NCBI RefSeq assembly: GCF_017873625.1
Contig: NZ_JAGGKL010000002.1
Coordinates: 1 to 64,000, forward strand
DNA length: 64,000 bases
DNA from: Methanobacterium petrolearium
GTDB taxonomy: Archaea > Methanobacteriota > Methanobacteria > Methanobacteriales > Methanobacteriaceae
Reading direction: 5' to 3'
The notes under the pieces were generated by a model that was not told the origin of the DNA, searched no databases, and worked only from the letters and a program-made list of their open reading frames with translations. How positions within the stretch are numbered: the stretch's first letter is position 1; each line of letters starts with the position of its first letter. Shown here piece by piece: positions 27,628 to 36,170 of the stretch. Position numbers and translations under genes: made by a program.

Positions 27628-29136
27628 TTAAGTTTCAAACTCTCCAGCACTTTTTAATTTTTCAATATCTTCAAATTGTTCACTGATCCAGTGGTATATT
27701 GTTCTTTGAGACACAATCTTCTGCAAATTCTCGAATCGTTGGCATCTTTCTTTTTTATCCATTTCCAGTGCATCGTGATAAGCTTCAGCCGTTTGACTGA
27801 TATCGAAGGGGTTCACTACCAGCACGTTATCTTTAAGCTCCTCAAAACAACCTGCTTTCTCTGATAAGATTATAACACCCTCTTTCTGGTTGACTGCAGA
27901 TGCTTCCTTGGGTACTATGTTCATACCGTCTGCAATGGGATTCACTATCATACAATCATAATTTTTGAAAGCAGCAACTACCAGTTTATAATCGGCTTTA
28001 AATATAAATTCTATTGGTTTCCAATCCTCAGTACCGTATTTAACATTTATATCCTTAATCACATCCTCAATATCATGATAATAGTTGTGGTATTCTCTAA
28101 TCTGTTGTCTGGTGGGTTTTCCAGTGATTAAAAATTTTACTTTACCTTGATATTGGGGATATTTATGTAAGAAGAGTTCATAGGCCTGAAATCCCCGGAT
28201 AATATTTTTACTCAGATCTGCACGGTCGGTCCGGTAGAAAAGAAAGCAATCCTCCTTTATTTCTTTTATCAGGTTCTCTTTTTTGAGAACTTCATCTGAA
28301 CTGGCCATTTCTTTAATTCCTTCATAATCTATGGAAATTGGATAACTTCTAACATGAGTGGCCTGTCCATTGTACCAGACAATTCCCTTTTTATAATCAA
28401 CTTGGGCACCGTATTCTTCACAGGTCTGAAGGAAATTGGTGGCGTAACGGGGAATATGAAATCCAAGAAGATCGTTGGATAATAATCCTTCAATAATGGC
28501 TTTCCTCATATATTCAGGTATTATGCTAAAATATTCTGATTGGGGCCATGGTATGTGAATAAACTGGCTTAAAAATGCTTTTTTCATTTTTTTCCGGATG
28601 TAGGTGGGGCATAAATAAAGATGGTAATCTTGCAACATTATGAGGGGTTCTTTATTGTTCCTTTTACTTTCTGCCACTACTTTTTCTGCAAATTTTTTAT
28701 TCACATATGTGTAACCCTCATCCCATGCTTGATGTATATTATCATCAATATCAGGGGTGTAGGGGCTGTTCCACATGTAGTGCTGAACAAACCAGAGTAG
28801 GGGATTGCTTATTGTACTGTAATAAAATTCATACTGTTCCGGGTCAACCACCACAAATGGCACCCAAAAAAGGGGATCCTTCTCAGGAATTGGCACTCTG
28901 TTGTCTGGAAATCGTTTGGCTATTTCCATATCTCCCGGAGTCATTGCACTGGCAATCCAAACTCCGTTTAAGGATTCCATCAGAGGCAGTAATGTAGAAA
29001 CAAGACCACCCGCCCCTCTTTTCATCTTTATTTTACTGTCATATTTATAAAATTCCACTGGACCCCTATTTGAAACCACAATTAAATTTTTATCCTTTAA
29101 AAAATCTAAAATTTTTTTTTGGTTTGGAAAATTCAC
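27628..29136 (-). CDS. Trehalose-6-phosphate synthase-type glycosyltransferase (GT20), copy B
   Basis: A 502-residue paralogue of the upstream GT20, with VVSNRGPVEF, FIHIPWPQSEYF, the donor motif RTDRADLSKNIIRGFQAY and NPIADGMNIVPKEAS. The acceptor-side motif differs from copy A (PWPQSEYF against PFPSPEIF), which hints at different acceptors. GTG 29136 has GAGGGTG nine bases upstream and is preferred to a TTG seven codons earlier. It leads into no gene downstream on its strand and follows the mutase gene by 112 bases. Confidence 0.88.
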   Translation of the reverse strand: MNFPNQKKILDFLKDKNLIVVSNRGPVEFYKYDSKIKMKRGAGGLVSTLLPLMESLNGVWIASAMTPGDMEIAKRFPDNRVPIPEKDPLFWVPFVVVDPEQYEFYYSTISNPLLWFVQHYMWNSPYTPDIDDNIHQAWDEGYTYVNKKFAEKVVAESKRNNKEPLIMLQDYHLYLCPTYIRKKMKKAFLSQFIHIPWPQSEYFSIIPEYMRKAIIEGLLSNDLLGFHIPRYATNFLQTCEEYGAQVDYKKGIVWYNGQATHVRSYPISIDYEGIKEMASSDEVLKKENLIKEIKEDCFLFYRTDRADLSKNIIRGFQAYELFLHKYPQYQGKVKFLITGKPTRQQIREYHNYYHDIEDVIKDINVKYGTEDWKPIEFIFKADYKLVVAAFKNYDCMIVNPIADGMNIVPKEASAVNQKEGVIILSEKAGCFEELKDNVLVVNPFDISQTAEAYHDALEMDKKERCQRFENLQKIVSQRTIYHWISEQFEDIEKLKSAGEFET

Positions 29137-29248
29137 TCTAACACCCTCAGATAACAATGATTTTTCATATATTACCTATCAGTACACAGTTTTCTCCAGA
29201 TTTTCATTACTTATTTTTAATGAGAAGAAATCAGCATTAACTCTGAAT

Positions 29249-30547
29249 TTAAACATTTTCTATGATTTTTTTCACATTTTCAGTTAATTCTTGCAGTTTT
29301 GAAGCAGATTTTGATTCAATATAAACTCTTACCAATGGTTCAAATCGGGAAGGCCTGATTAATATGAAAGATTCTTCGAGATCAACCCTAATCCCATCTA
29401 TGGTGTTAATATTATCTCCTGATTCGAATTTATCCATAAAAGTTTCGATAACCTCATCTTTTTTCTCATGTTCACATTCTATGGTGAATCCAGTTCGGTT
29501 ATACTCTTTTACATTCCCTGCCAGTTTAGATAATGTGGTGTCTTCTTTGGCTAAAATTTCCAGCATTTTAACAACTGCATAAATGGCATCGAAACAGGTC
29601 TGGAATTCTGGGAAAACATACATACCTGGTTCATCCCCTCCGAAAACTGCATTATTGGATTCTATTTCGTTTAAAACATTATTGACTGAAGTTTTTATAA
29701 GTTGACCTCCGGCATCTGTTACGATTTCTTCCAGGGACTGAGATGCAACTATTGATGAAACAATGTTACCTCCAGGGTTATCCTGAAGAGCATACTTGGC
29801 AAAAATCCCCAGCACAGTTTGTTCCCGAATTATGTTTCCTTCGTGATCAATGAAAACAACCCGATCACAATCATTGTCTAACACAATACCCATATCCGCA
29901 CCTATTGATGTTGTCAGTTCTGATACTAAAGAAATCCTTTTAGGGCTCGGTTGAGGGAAATCACCGGCAGATTCACCATCCATACTACCTATTTGCACGG
30001 TCTCGCAACCAATTTTTTCCAGTATCTGGGGGGTGAATGGTTTATCAACATCCTTTGTTTTATCCAAAACAACTAAAAATCCCTTATTTTTTAGGATATC
30101 GCTGGCTGCTTGTTTGAGAATGGCTCTCACATAAATATCCCTGTATTCATAAACATATTGCAAAGCTCCTATCTGGTTCCATGGTACTTGTTTGGGATGG
30201 GATTCCAGGGGAATTTCATGGTCACTGAATATTTTAATATCCACATCTTCAGGTCTTAGATGGGATTTGCTGATGCTGATGGTTGTTGTGGCGTTATAAA
30301 AATCCTTCCCATAATGTATTACTGGTATGGGGGCAATTCCAAAATCAACCACATCTGTACCGGCTGCCATCAGGCCGGTAGTCAATGATCTTTTTATCAT
30401 TTGAGAGGTAACATTAAAATCTCTGCCCACCACAACTGGCTTCCCAGGACCAATGAAATTGCCGACTATGGTGCCTAAGTGTGAAGCAAATTTATTGGTG
30501 ATCTCTGTGTTAACTATGCCTCTAATGTTCTGCACATATTTTGCCAT
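29249..30547 (-). CDS. Divergent phosphohexomutase (PMM/PGM family)
   Basis: A 432-residue alpha-D-phosphohexomutase with the four-domain layout. The phosphoserine loop is SISKSHLRPEDVDIK in place of TASHNPPxxNG; the metal loop is DNDCDRVVF in place of DGDxDR; the sugar loop is GGDEPGMYVF in place of GGExSGH; the C-terminal phosphate loop is RPSRFEPLVRVYIES. The phosphorylated Ser-His pair survives, so catalysis is plausible, but specificity should differ from GlmM or ManB. It is in a leftward run with the nucleotidyltransferase and phosphatase genes. Confidence 0.83.
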   Translation of the reverse strand: MAKYVQNIRGIVNTEITNKFASHLGTIVGNFIGPGKPVVVGRDFNVTSQMIKRSLTTGLMAAGTDVVDFGIAPIPVIHYGKDFYNATTTISISKSHLRPEDVDIKIFSDHEIPLESHPKQVPWNQIGALQYVYEYRDIYVRAILKQAASDILKNKGFLVVLDKTKDVDKPFTPQILEKIGCETVQIGSMDGESAGDFPQPSPKRISLVSELTTSIGADMGIVLDNDCDRVVFIDHEGNIIREQTVLGIFAKYALQDNPGGNIVSSIVASQSLEEIVTDAGGQLIKTSVNNVLNEIESNNAVFGGDEPGMYVFPEFQTCFDAIYAVVKMLEILAKEDTTLSKLAGNVKEYNRTGFTIECEHEKKDEVIETFMDKFESGDNINTIDGIRVDLEESFILIRPSRFEPLVRVYIESKSASKLQELTENVKKIIENV

Positions 30548-30591
30548 GATATTTCCTCAATAATTGTTTAATGCTTCAAAAAAAATTTTGA

Positions 30592-31746
30592 TCATGTTAC
30601 AATGGGATAATCCGAGTCAACAATTGATTCAGGTAAAATTACAGTACTGTTGTATATGGATCTTTTTGACCGTACCCGGCTATGGGATCCTAGGTGTACA
30701 TGGCTTCCTAAAATTGCCCCTTTTTCTATATAACTTCCCCGTTCAATAACACAATCAGAGTCCACAATACAATCTTTTAGATAAGAATCTTCTTTTATGG
30801 TACTATCTGGGAAAATTACCGATCCTTTTATGGTTGATTTCTTTTCTAAATGCACATTATCACCGATAACGGTATTTTGACCAAGCACGCAGTTTTCCTC
30901 AATAACACAGTTATCCCCCATTACCACGGGTCCGATTAACCTGACCTTGTTTCCAATTTTTACACCTTTACCAATCCAGATATCGCCCAGTCTCCCCACT
31001 CCTTCTGGTAATTTTCTTCCATAGGGTTTTGTTTTAATCTTTTTGTTTAGGACATCGTAATTTGCTTGAAGATATGTTTTAGGCCTTCCCACATCATTCC
31101 AATAACCGTCAAGAACATATCCATATATCCCTGCTTGTTCTTTGATTAGTTGAGGGAAAACATCCTGAGAAAAGTCAACTTCACCTTTTTTAGTACTTAT
31201 GTAGTCGAGTATCTCTGGTTCCAGGATGTATGTGCCAGTGTTGGCCATTTTACTGAAAACTTCCTGGGGAGATGGTTTTTCTAAAAATTTAATGATCTGA
31301 TTTTCATCATCCAGTACTGCGATACCAAAATGACTGGGATTGTCAACTGGTGTCAGCACCAGTGTGGCAAGGGCCTTATTTTCCTTATGAAAGCGTAGAA
31401 GTTCATTTAAGTCCACATCAACTAACACGTCTCCACTTAAAACAAAAAAAGTATCATCAATATATTTAGCTGCTTTTTTAACCCCTCCCGCGGTTCCTAA
31501 TGGTTTTTGTTCTACTGAATAAAGTATGTTCATATCAGGGTAGTCTTCTTCAAGTAAATTTTTTATCTGGCTTTTTAAATAGCTTAAAGTTACTATTAAT
31601 TCATCATACCCTGCTTTTTTCACTTTTTCGACTATGTATTCTATCATGGGTCGGTTAGCCACAGGAATCATGGGTTTTGGTCTGGATAATGTCAATGGGC
31701 GAATTCTACTTCCTTTGCCTCCTGCCATCAAAACTGCTTTTATCAT
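30592..31746 (-). CDS. Sugar-1-phosphate nucleotidyltransferase with left-handed beta-helix
   Basis: A 384-residue NDP-sugar pyrophosphorylase. The catalytic domain begins MIKAVLMAGGKGSRIRPLTL with the PKPMIPVANRPM motif, and includes the LSGDVLVDVDL metal site. Residues from ~255 on are hexapeptide repeats of a left-handed beta-helix (IGKGVKIGNKVRLIGPVVMG). It activates a hexose-1-phosphate, most likely glucose or mannose, with UTP, GTP or dTTP. It lies 44 bases downstream of the mutase on the promoter-distal side of none: in transcription order it precedes the mutase gene. Confidence 0.87.
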   Translation of the reverse strand: MIKAVLMAGGKGSRIRPLTLSRPKPMIPVANRPMIEYIVEKVKKAGYDELIVTLSYLKSQIKNLLEEDYPDMNILYSVEQKPLGTAGGVKKAAKYIDDTFFVLSGDVLVDVDLNELLRFHKENKALATLVLTPVDNPSHFGIAVLDDENQIIKFLEKPSPQEVFSKMANTGTYILEPEILDYISTKKGEVDFSQDVFPQLIKEQAGIYGYVLDGYWNDVGRPKTYLQANYDVLNKKIKTKPYGRKLPEGVGRLGDIWIGKGVKIGNKVRLIGPVVMGDNCVIEENCVLGQNTVIGDNVHLEKKSTIKGSVIFPDSTIKEDSYLKDCIVDSDCVIERGSYIEKGAILGSHVHLGSHSRVRSKRSIYNSTVILPESIVDSDYPIVT

Positions 31747-31877
31747 ATTATATCACTCTTAGCCACGCTATAGGTGCCTATACCACTGTAATTATATTTT
31801 TTATAGTAGATATAGTAGGTGGTGAAAAGTTGATTCTAAGCTGTTTTTCCCTTTTTTAATGCATAAAAATAGCTGGA

Positions 31878-32678
31878 TTAGTTTAACAACCATTGAAAAA
31901 ATTTAAGCACATCATCTACTCCGTTGACAAAAAAAGATGATCCTTTCTTAACATAGGAAGGTATTTCACTGGAGAGTACCAAAACACTTGCACTCTTAAT
32001 TTTTCTTTTCTTTTCCAGTTCGTTCAGTTTATTAAAGGCATCTGAATCAGTGATATCATCACCTAAATAGATAACTTTTTGCAAATTATATTGTTCGATA
32101 ATATTATTGATTATGGTACCTTTATCACAGCTAACAGGGGGTTTAAGCTCTACTAACTGGCGTCCCTCTGATATTTCCAGTTCCCTGCATTCTGGATCAT
32201 TATGGAGTGAGTTTAATATTTTATCCCGAGGATTTTCTGAGGGATTAGAGAGTCGGTAATGAATGGAATAACAAATTCCTTTATCTTCAAATATCAAACC
32301 ATTTATATGGGATAAATCACTATTTTTGACCTTTTTACCTACTTTTTTGATTTGAAAACGATATTTTTCTGCTTCAGGATTTCTAATGAGATGATTATCC
32401 TTTAAAAATTCCATTCCATGGTTTCCAACGTAAAGGAGTCCTTCAACCCCCACCATTTCCCTGGCGTTTTTTACAGATCTACCACTGATCACCGCCACTA
32501 ATGAGAACTTTTCCTTTAATTGAACCAGTTTTTCCCGCACAGAATTAGTTACTACAGCGGTTTCCGGTGTTGGGGCTATTTCACTAATGGTTCCATCTAT
32601 ATCAGTCAATAAAGCAGTAGAAGGATCATTCTTAAAGGTTTCAAGATCTTTGAGATTATTAAAAAGATATTTTGTCAC
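31878..32678 (-). CDS. otsB: Trehalose-6-phosphate phosphatase-type HAD phosphatase
   Basis: A 266-residue HAD phosphatase of the OtsB class: LLTDIDGTISEIAPTPETAV (nucleophile Asp in DIDGT), VAVISGRSVKNA, YVGNHGMEF, LKPPVSCDKGTI and YLGDDITDSDAF. It would remove phosphate from the GT20 product. GTG 32678 has GGAGG seven bases upstream and is clearly the better start than an ATG 30 codons earlier that would overlap the upstream gene. Together with GT20 genes it supports synthesis of trehalose or a related non-reducing disaccharide. Confidence 0.9.
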   Translation of the reverse strand: MTKYLFNNLKDLETFKNDPSTALLTDIDGTISEIAPTPETAVVTNSVREKLVQLKEKFSLVAVISGRSVKNAREMVGVEGLLYVGNHGMEFLKDNHLIRNPEAEKYRFQIKKVGKKVKNSDLSHINGLIFEDKGICYSIHYRLSNPSENPRDKILNSLHNDPECRELEISEGRQLVELKPPVSCDKGTIINNIIEQYNLQKVIYLGDDITDSDAFNKLNELEKKRKIKSASVLVLSSEIPSYVKKGSSFFVNGVDDVLKFFQWLLN

Positions 32679-32757
32679 ATAAAAACCTCCAACTCCATCC
32701 AGAAACTTAATATAACAGCCTTTCTGCTTATTAACACCATGGTACTCGTCATATGAG

Positions 32758-33906
32758 TTAAAAAACACTTTTCAAAGCATCGACTGTTTTGTATGGATCA
32801 TCTGCCACAACTGAACTTCCATAAAGTTCCATACCACCCATATCTGCAGTGGACTTCAAGAGGCTTCCACGATCCACAATCCGAATTATGTAGGGAAAAC
32901 CTCCTTTTTTATAATAAGGAGGGATAGATATGGATAGATTAAAACTAAAAACTCCAAGGGTATCAATAAAACACCTTAATACTCTGAAAATAGTATCTTT
33001 CGCCATGATATCATCTGATGGGTTTCTGGGTGATATAATTATAACTTCTTTTTCTTTGATGGGGGTGATACTTGCAAAAAAATTGATATCTCCATGCTGG
33101 GCAGAAAGTCCCATGGAATGGTGAACTAGGTAAATATCCTGGAAGTAATCGGCACCATATTCTTTTTTATATTTTTGGTATGTTTCCATGAGAGTTTTTA
33201 CTCTTGCATATGGTTCTTTACTCATCAGGATCTGGCAGTGCCCGTGTATCTGGGATGCTCCAGCCCGAGGCAGACAATTCCAGACAAAAAATGGAAATTC
33301 AAATTGAGGGCTATGATTGTTTACAGCTTCAAACCAGGCAAAACTTGTGTCTATGTAATCTGATAATTCTTTCAGAGTGAATTTGAGTGGGTTATGATTG
33401 TTGAATATAACTAAACTGCTCCAAACATCATATTTTGCCAGATTAGCCGCAGTAATGGAATGTTCTCCCACTAGGCGTCCAAAAACATCTTCAGGAGTGT
33501 ATTTTTCCGGTTGGCAGAAATCACATCCATTTTCTGATTCTGCGACCAACTTGGAAATGTATTTTTTTTCTTTTTTGAGATCTTTTCCTTTAATTCCAGG
33601 TCGGTCAGCCCTTAGGGAATTGAAAAGAGTACTTTCACCCGTCCATTGGTTGTGAATATTTATTATTTTTTGATGTTCAATTCTGGCTACTGTTTCCTCA
33701 GCAGATTCAATGATCTTTCCAGTGGAGTCACGCCGTCCAAAATATTTTAATGTTTTAGCCTTAAAAGAATCAGGAATTATTTGAGATCCTAATCCAGAAT
33801 CAAATCTGTAAATTCGTTTAAAGGTAGAATAGGCGGTTGCATCCGTTACACGAAGGTTTTCAACCCTTTTTTCCAAATCCATTATTGAATTTATGTTATC
33901 AAACAT
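32758..33906 (-). CDS. GalT/HIT-like nucleotidyltransferase or phosphorylase
   Basis: A 382-residue protein with the HIT catalytic segment SQIHGHCQILMSKEP (HxHxQ) and an upstream zinc-type CDFCQPEKYTPEDVFGR plus IFNNHNPLKFTLKEL, in the same order as galactose-1-phosphate uridylyltransferase and ADP-glucose phosphorylase. The canonical GalT HPHGQ is changed to HGHCQ, so the exact reaction (nucleotidyl transfer or NDP-sugar phosphorolysis) is open. First gene of the leftward run of five sugar genes. It would connect sugar-1-phosphate from the GHMP kinase to an NDP-sugar. Confidence 0.75.
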   Translation of the reverse strand: MFDNINSIMDLEKRVENLRVTDATAYSTFKRIYRFDSGLGSQIIPDSFKAKTLKYFGRRDSTGKIIESAEETVARIEHQKIINIHNQWTGESTLFNSLRADRPGIKGKDLKKEKKYISKLVAESENGCDFCQPEKYTPEDVFGRLVGEHSITAANLAKYDVWSSLVIFNNHNPLKFTLKELSDYIDTSFAWFEAVNNHSPQFEFPFFVWNCLPRAGASQIHGHCQILMSKEPYARVKTLMETYQKYKKEYGADYFQDIYLVHHSMGLSAQHGDINFFASITPIKEKEVIIISPRNPSDDIMAKDTIFRVLRCFIDTLGVFSFNLSISIPPYYKKGGFPYIIRIVDRGSLLKSTADMGGMELYGSSVVADDPYKTVDALKSVF

Positions 33907-34267
33907 CCAATAATTTACATGGGGAATCCGATGGTAATCATAGAGATTGGTGAAACTTTAAAATTAACAATACCAACGGTATCTCCTTTATTATTTATGG
34001 TGAAGGCTTGATTTATATTTTATCACTAACCTTTTTTTTGGGCAAAAATTTATTTCAAGGTGTAAAGTGTTATGGTGATGTGAATTTTCGTGATATCGTG
34101 AAATTTCATGGTAATAATGTCACGATAATAAAAAGTCCAGTTAATTAGTCCAGCCCAAAGGTTATATGTGTAAAACTCTTAAATATCCATATTAACAAAA
34201 AAAATTTAGTCATATTTGCTCATTTGATTGCATTGCGTTTTTAAAAAAATTAAAAGGGGAAATATCC
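33907..34267. other. Intergenic region upstream of cbiO with inverted repeat
   Basis: About 360 bases between the divergent GalT-like gene and cbiO. It contains TCGTGA-TATCGTGA and TCACGAT elements (34088-34126) and the cbiO ribosome site AAAAGGGGA. No ORF with coding character is present. Confidence 0.4.
34088..34126. promoter_or_regulatory. Candidate operator upstream of cbiO
   Basis: ATCGTGA (34095-34101) and its reverse complement TCACGAT (34120-34126) are 18 bases apart, with a further direct TCGTGA at 34088. They lie ~140 bases upstream of cbiO. Could be a metal-regulator site; no matching motif was noticed before cbiM. Confidence 0.3.
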
Positions 34268-35119
34268 ACGAACGTCATAGAAACTAAAGATGTCAGTTAC
34301 CAGTATCCCGATGGCACACTGGCCTTAAATAAGGTCAAGTTCCAGGCACCTAAAGGAGAAATCATAGCCCTTTTGGGTCCTAATGGTGCGGGTAAATCAA
34401 CTCTATTCCTCCATTTTAATGGAATACTCAAACCATCCTCAGGAACAGTTGTGGTTGATGGTAAACCCATGAATTATGATAAAAATGGGTTAGTGCAGGT
34501 TCGTCAGAAAGTGGGTCTGGTGTTCCAGAATCCTGATGACCAGTTATTCGCTCCCACAGTCTCAGAAGATGTGGCTTTCGGACCCCTAAACATAGGTCTC
34601 CATCCAGAAGAGGTGCAAAAAAGAGTTTCTGAATCCCTGGAGAAGGTAGGTATGGCAGGATATGAAGATAAACCACCACACCACCTTAGCGGAGGTCAGA
34701 AGAAACGGGTGTCCATAGCAGGTATCCTGGCCATGCGTCCGGAGATCATGGTCCTGGATGAACCCACCAGTGGACTGGATCCCAAGGGAGCTTTCCAGAT
34801 CATGAAACTCCTCATTGAACTTAACAGAGAGGGTATGACCATTGTCATAGCCACTCATGATGTGGATATCGTGCCTATCTATGCCCATAAAGTTTACGCT
34901 ATAAGTAAAGGAGAGATCATTAAAGAAGGAAGTCCTCATGAAATATTTGAAGATGTTCAAACCATTAGGGATGCAAATTTGAGACTCCCACACATAGCCC
35001 ACCTTTTCGAGAGGCTCCATAAAGAAGACGAAATATCATTTGGAAGATCATACCCCCTCACAGTAAACGAGGCTAAAGATAAAATAACGGATAAAATTAA
35101 GGATAATAAATCGTTATAG
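34268..35119 (+). CDS. cbiO: Cobalt ECF transporter ATPase CbiO
   Basis: The ABC ATPase of the cobalt transporter, ~283 residues. It shows VSYQYPDGTLALNKV, Walker A GPNGAGKST, the Q-loop VFQNPDDQLFAPTV, signature HLSGGQKKRVSIAG, Walker B MVLDEPTSGLDP and the switch His in IATHDVDIVP. The frame opens after a stop at 34193, but there is no ATG, GTG or TTG before Walker A. AAAAGGGGA (34252-34260) is eight bases from an in-frame ACG at 34268, which I take as the start; ATA 34262 or 34277 are alternatives, as is a sequencing error. cbiMNQ lie 9.7 kb upstream. Confidence 0.9.
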   Translation, partial: TNVIETKDVSYQYPDGTLALNKVKFQAPKGEIIALLGPNGAGKSTLFLHFNGILKPSSGTVVVDGKPMNYDKNGLVQVRQKVGLVFQNPDDQLFAPTVSEDVAFGPLNIGLHPEEVQKRVSESLEKVGMAGYEDKPPHHLSGGQKKRVSIAGILAMRPEIMVLDEPTSGLDPKGAFQIMKLLIELNREGMTIVIATHDVDIVPIYAHKVYAISKGEIIKEGSPHEIFEDVQTIRDANLRLPHIAHLFERLHKEDEISFGRSYPLTVNEAKDKITDKIKDNKSL

Positions 35120-35189
35120 TAAATTTTTACAATATTTTTTAAAAAAATTATATAATAATCAGATGAAGATTTATTTAAAAAAAGAGGAT

Positions 35190-35693
35190 TTAGTAATCAA
35201 GCTCTGGCTGTTGCTGGTATAACTTTTTAAGTTCTGTGATAAATGTTTCTTCATTTATTTCTCTTTTTGCAAATCTTATTTGCAGATCCTCGATTTTCTG
35301 GATATATGCAAGTTCTTTTTCATAATTGACTTTAGCTTCCTCTTTGAATGCTGAATTATCATGGGATTGGTTTCCAGAAACAATGTGTTCATATGCTTCT
35401 TTTGAACCTTGCTGGTTAAGCTCAGAATATTCTTTTATTTCCACAATAAGGCTTTCACTGGACTCATCATTTCTAACTGAATTAATTAGTTCCTGGTCAA
35501 ATTCAGAAACCCCTGAAGTGCCAGTAAACATTAGCATGGCCATTACCACTCCCATCAGTATCAGTATTCCGACTCCAACTAAAACGATTTTGTTGATCCC
35601 TTTTTTAGTCTTATTAGGGAGTTTTTTCCCACAATTTTGGCAATGGGTTGCATTATCTTCATTTTCACTGGTGCAATGTTTACATTTAACCAT
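35190..35693 (-). CDS. Zinc-ribbon single-pass membrane protein, unknown function
   Basis: A 167-residue protein with an N-terminal zinc ribbon (CKHCTSENEDNATHCQNCGK), a basic linker, one membrane helix (IVLVGVGILILMGVVMAMLM) and an extracellular helical, Glu/Lys-rich domain of ~100 residues. The layout is the same as the pseudomurein-binding protein at 21.2 kb, but no pseudomurein repeat is visible here. It converges with cbiO. Function unknown. Confidence 0.6.
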   Translation of the reverse strand: MVKCKHCTSENEDNATHCQNCGKKLPNKTKKGINKIVLVGVGILILMGVVMAMLMFTGTSGVSEFDQELINSVRNDESSESLIVEIKEYSELNQQGSKEAYEHIVSGNQSHDNSAFKEEAKVNYEKELAYIQKIEDLQIRFAKREINEETFITELKKLYQQQPELDY

Positions 35694-35783
35694 TCAACTT
35701 ATCTCCAATTTAGATTTAGTGAAAAACCATGCGGATTTGTTAAAAAAGAAGTTAAAATAAAAAAATGAAAAAGAGGGGTTTTT

Positions 35784-36170
35784 TTAATCAGCGATTTTAA
35801 TGGCCTTGGTAGGGCAGGATGATGTGCAGAATCCACAGCCAATACATTTCTGGTCATCCAGGTTGATGGTCCAGTCTTCGTCTATGGTGATGGCTTCCAC
35901 AGGGCAGAGGCTGACACACTCACCACAGTCCATACATTTTTCTTCATCCTTTTTAACCACTTTTTTAATGGGGTTAAGTTGGATTCCCTCTTTTTCCAGG
36001 TATTCTATGCCCTTATCTGCTTCATCGCCACTGATATCAATGAGCATTTTACCACCCTTGGGGGTGATATCTGCTCTTAGAATGTTAAAGCTCACATCGT
36101 AATGTTTGATAAGATCTGAAATCACAGTTTTATTTACTATGCTGGGAGAGAAGTTGAGCCATGCTTTCAT
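35784..36170 (-). CDS. NIL-domain ferredoxin of homocysteine synthesis
   Basis: A 128-residue protein with an N-terminal NIL domain (~1-75) and two 4Fe-4S motifs, CMDCGECVSLCPVEAI and CIGCGFCTSSCPTKAI. It overlaps the DUF39 gene by four bases (ATGA). The pair corresponds to the Methanosarcina MA1822-MA1821 type system, in which the ferredoxin partner supplies electrons for converting aspartate semialdehyde and sulfide to homocysteine. Confidence 0.92.
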   Translation of the reverse strand: MKAWLNFSPSIVNKTVISDLIKHYDVSFNILRADITPKGGKMLIDISGDEADKGIEYLEKEGIQLNPIKKVVKKDEEKCMDCGECVSLCPVEAITIDEDWTINLDDQKCIGCGFCTSSCPTKAIKIAD

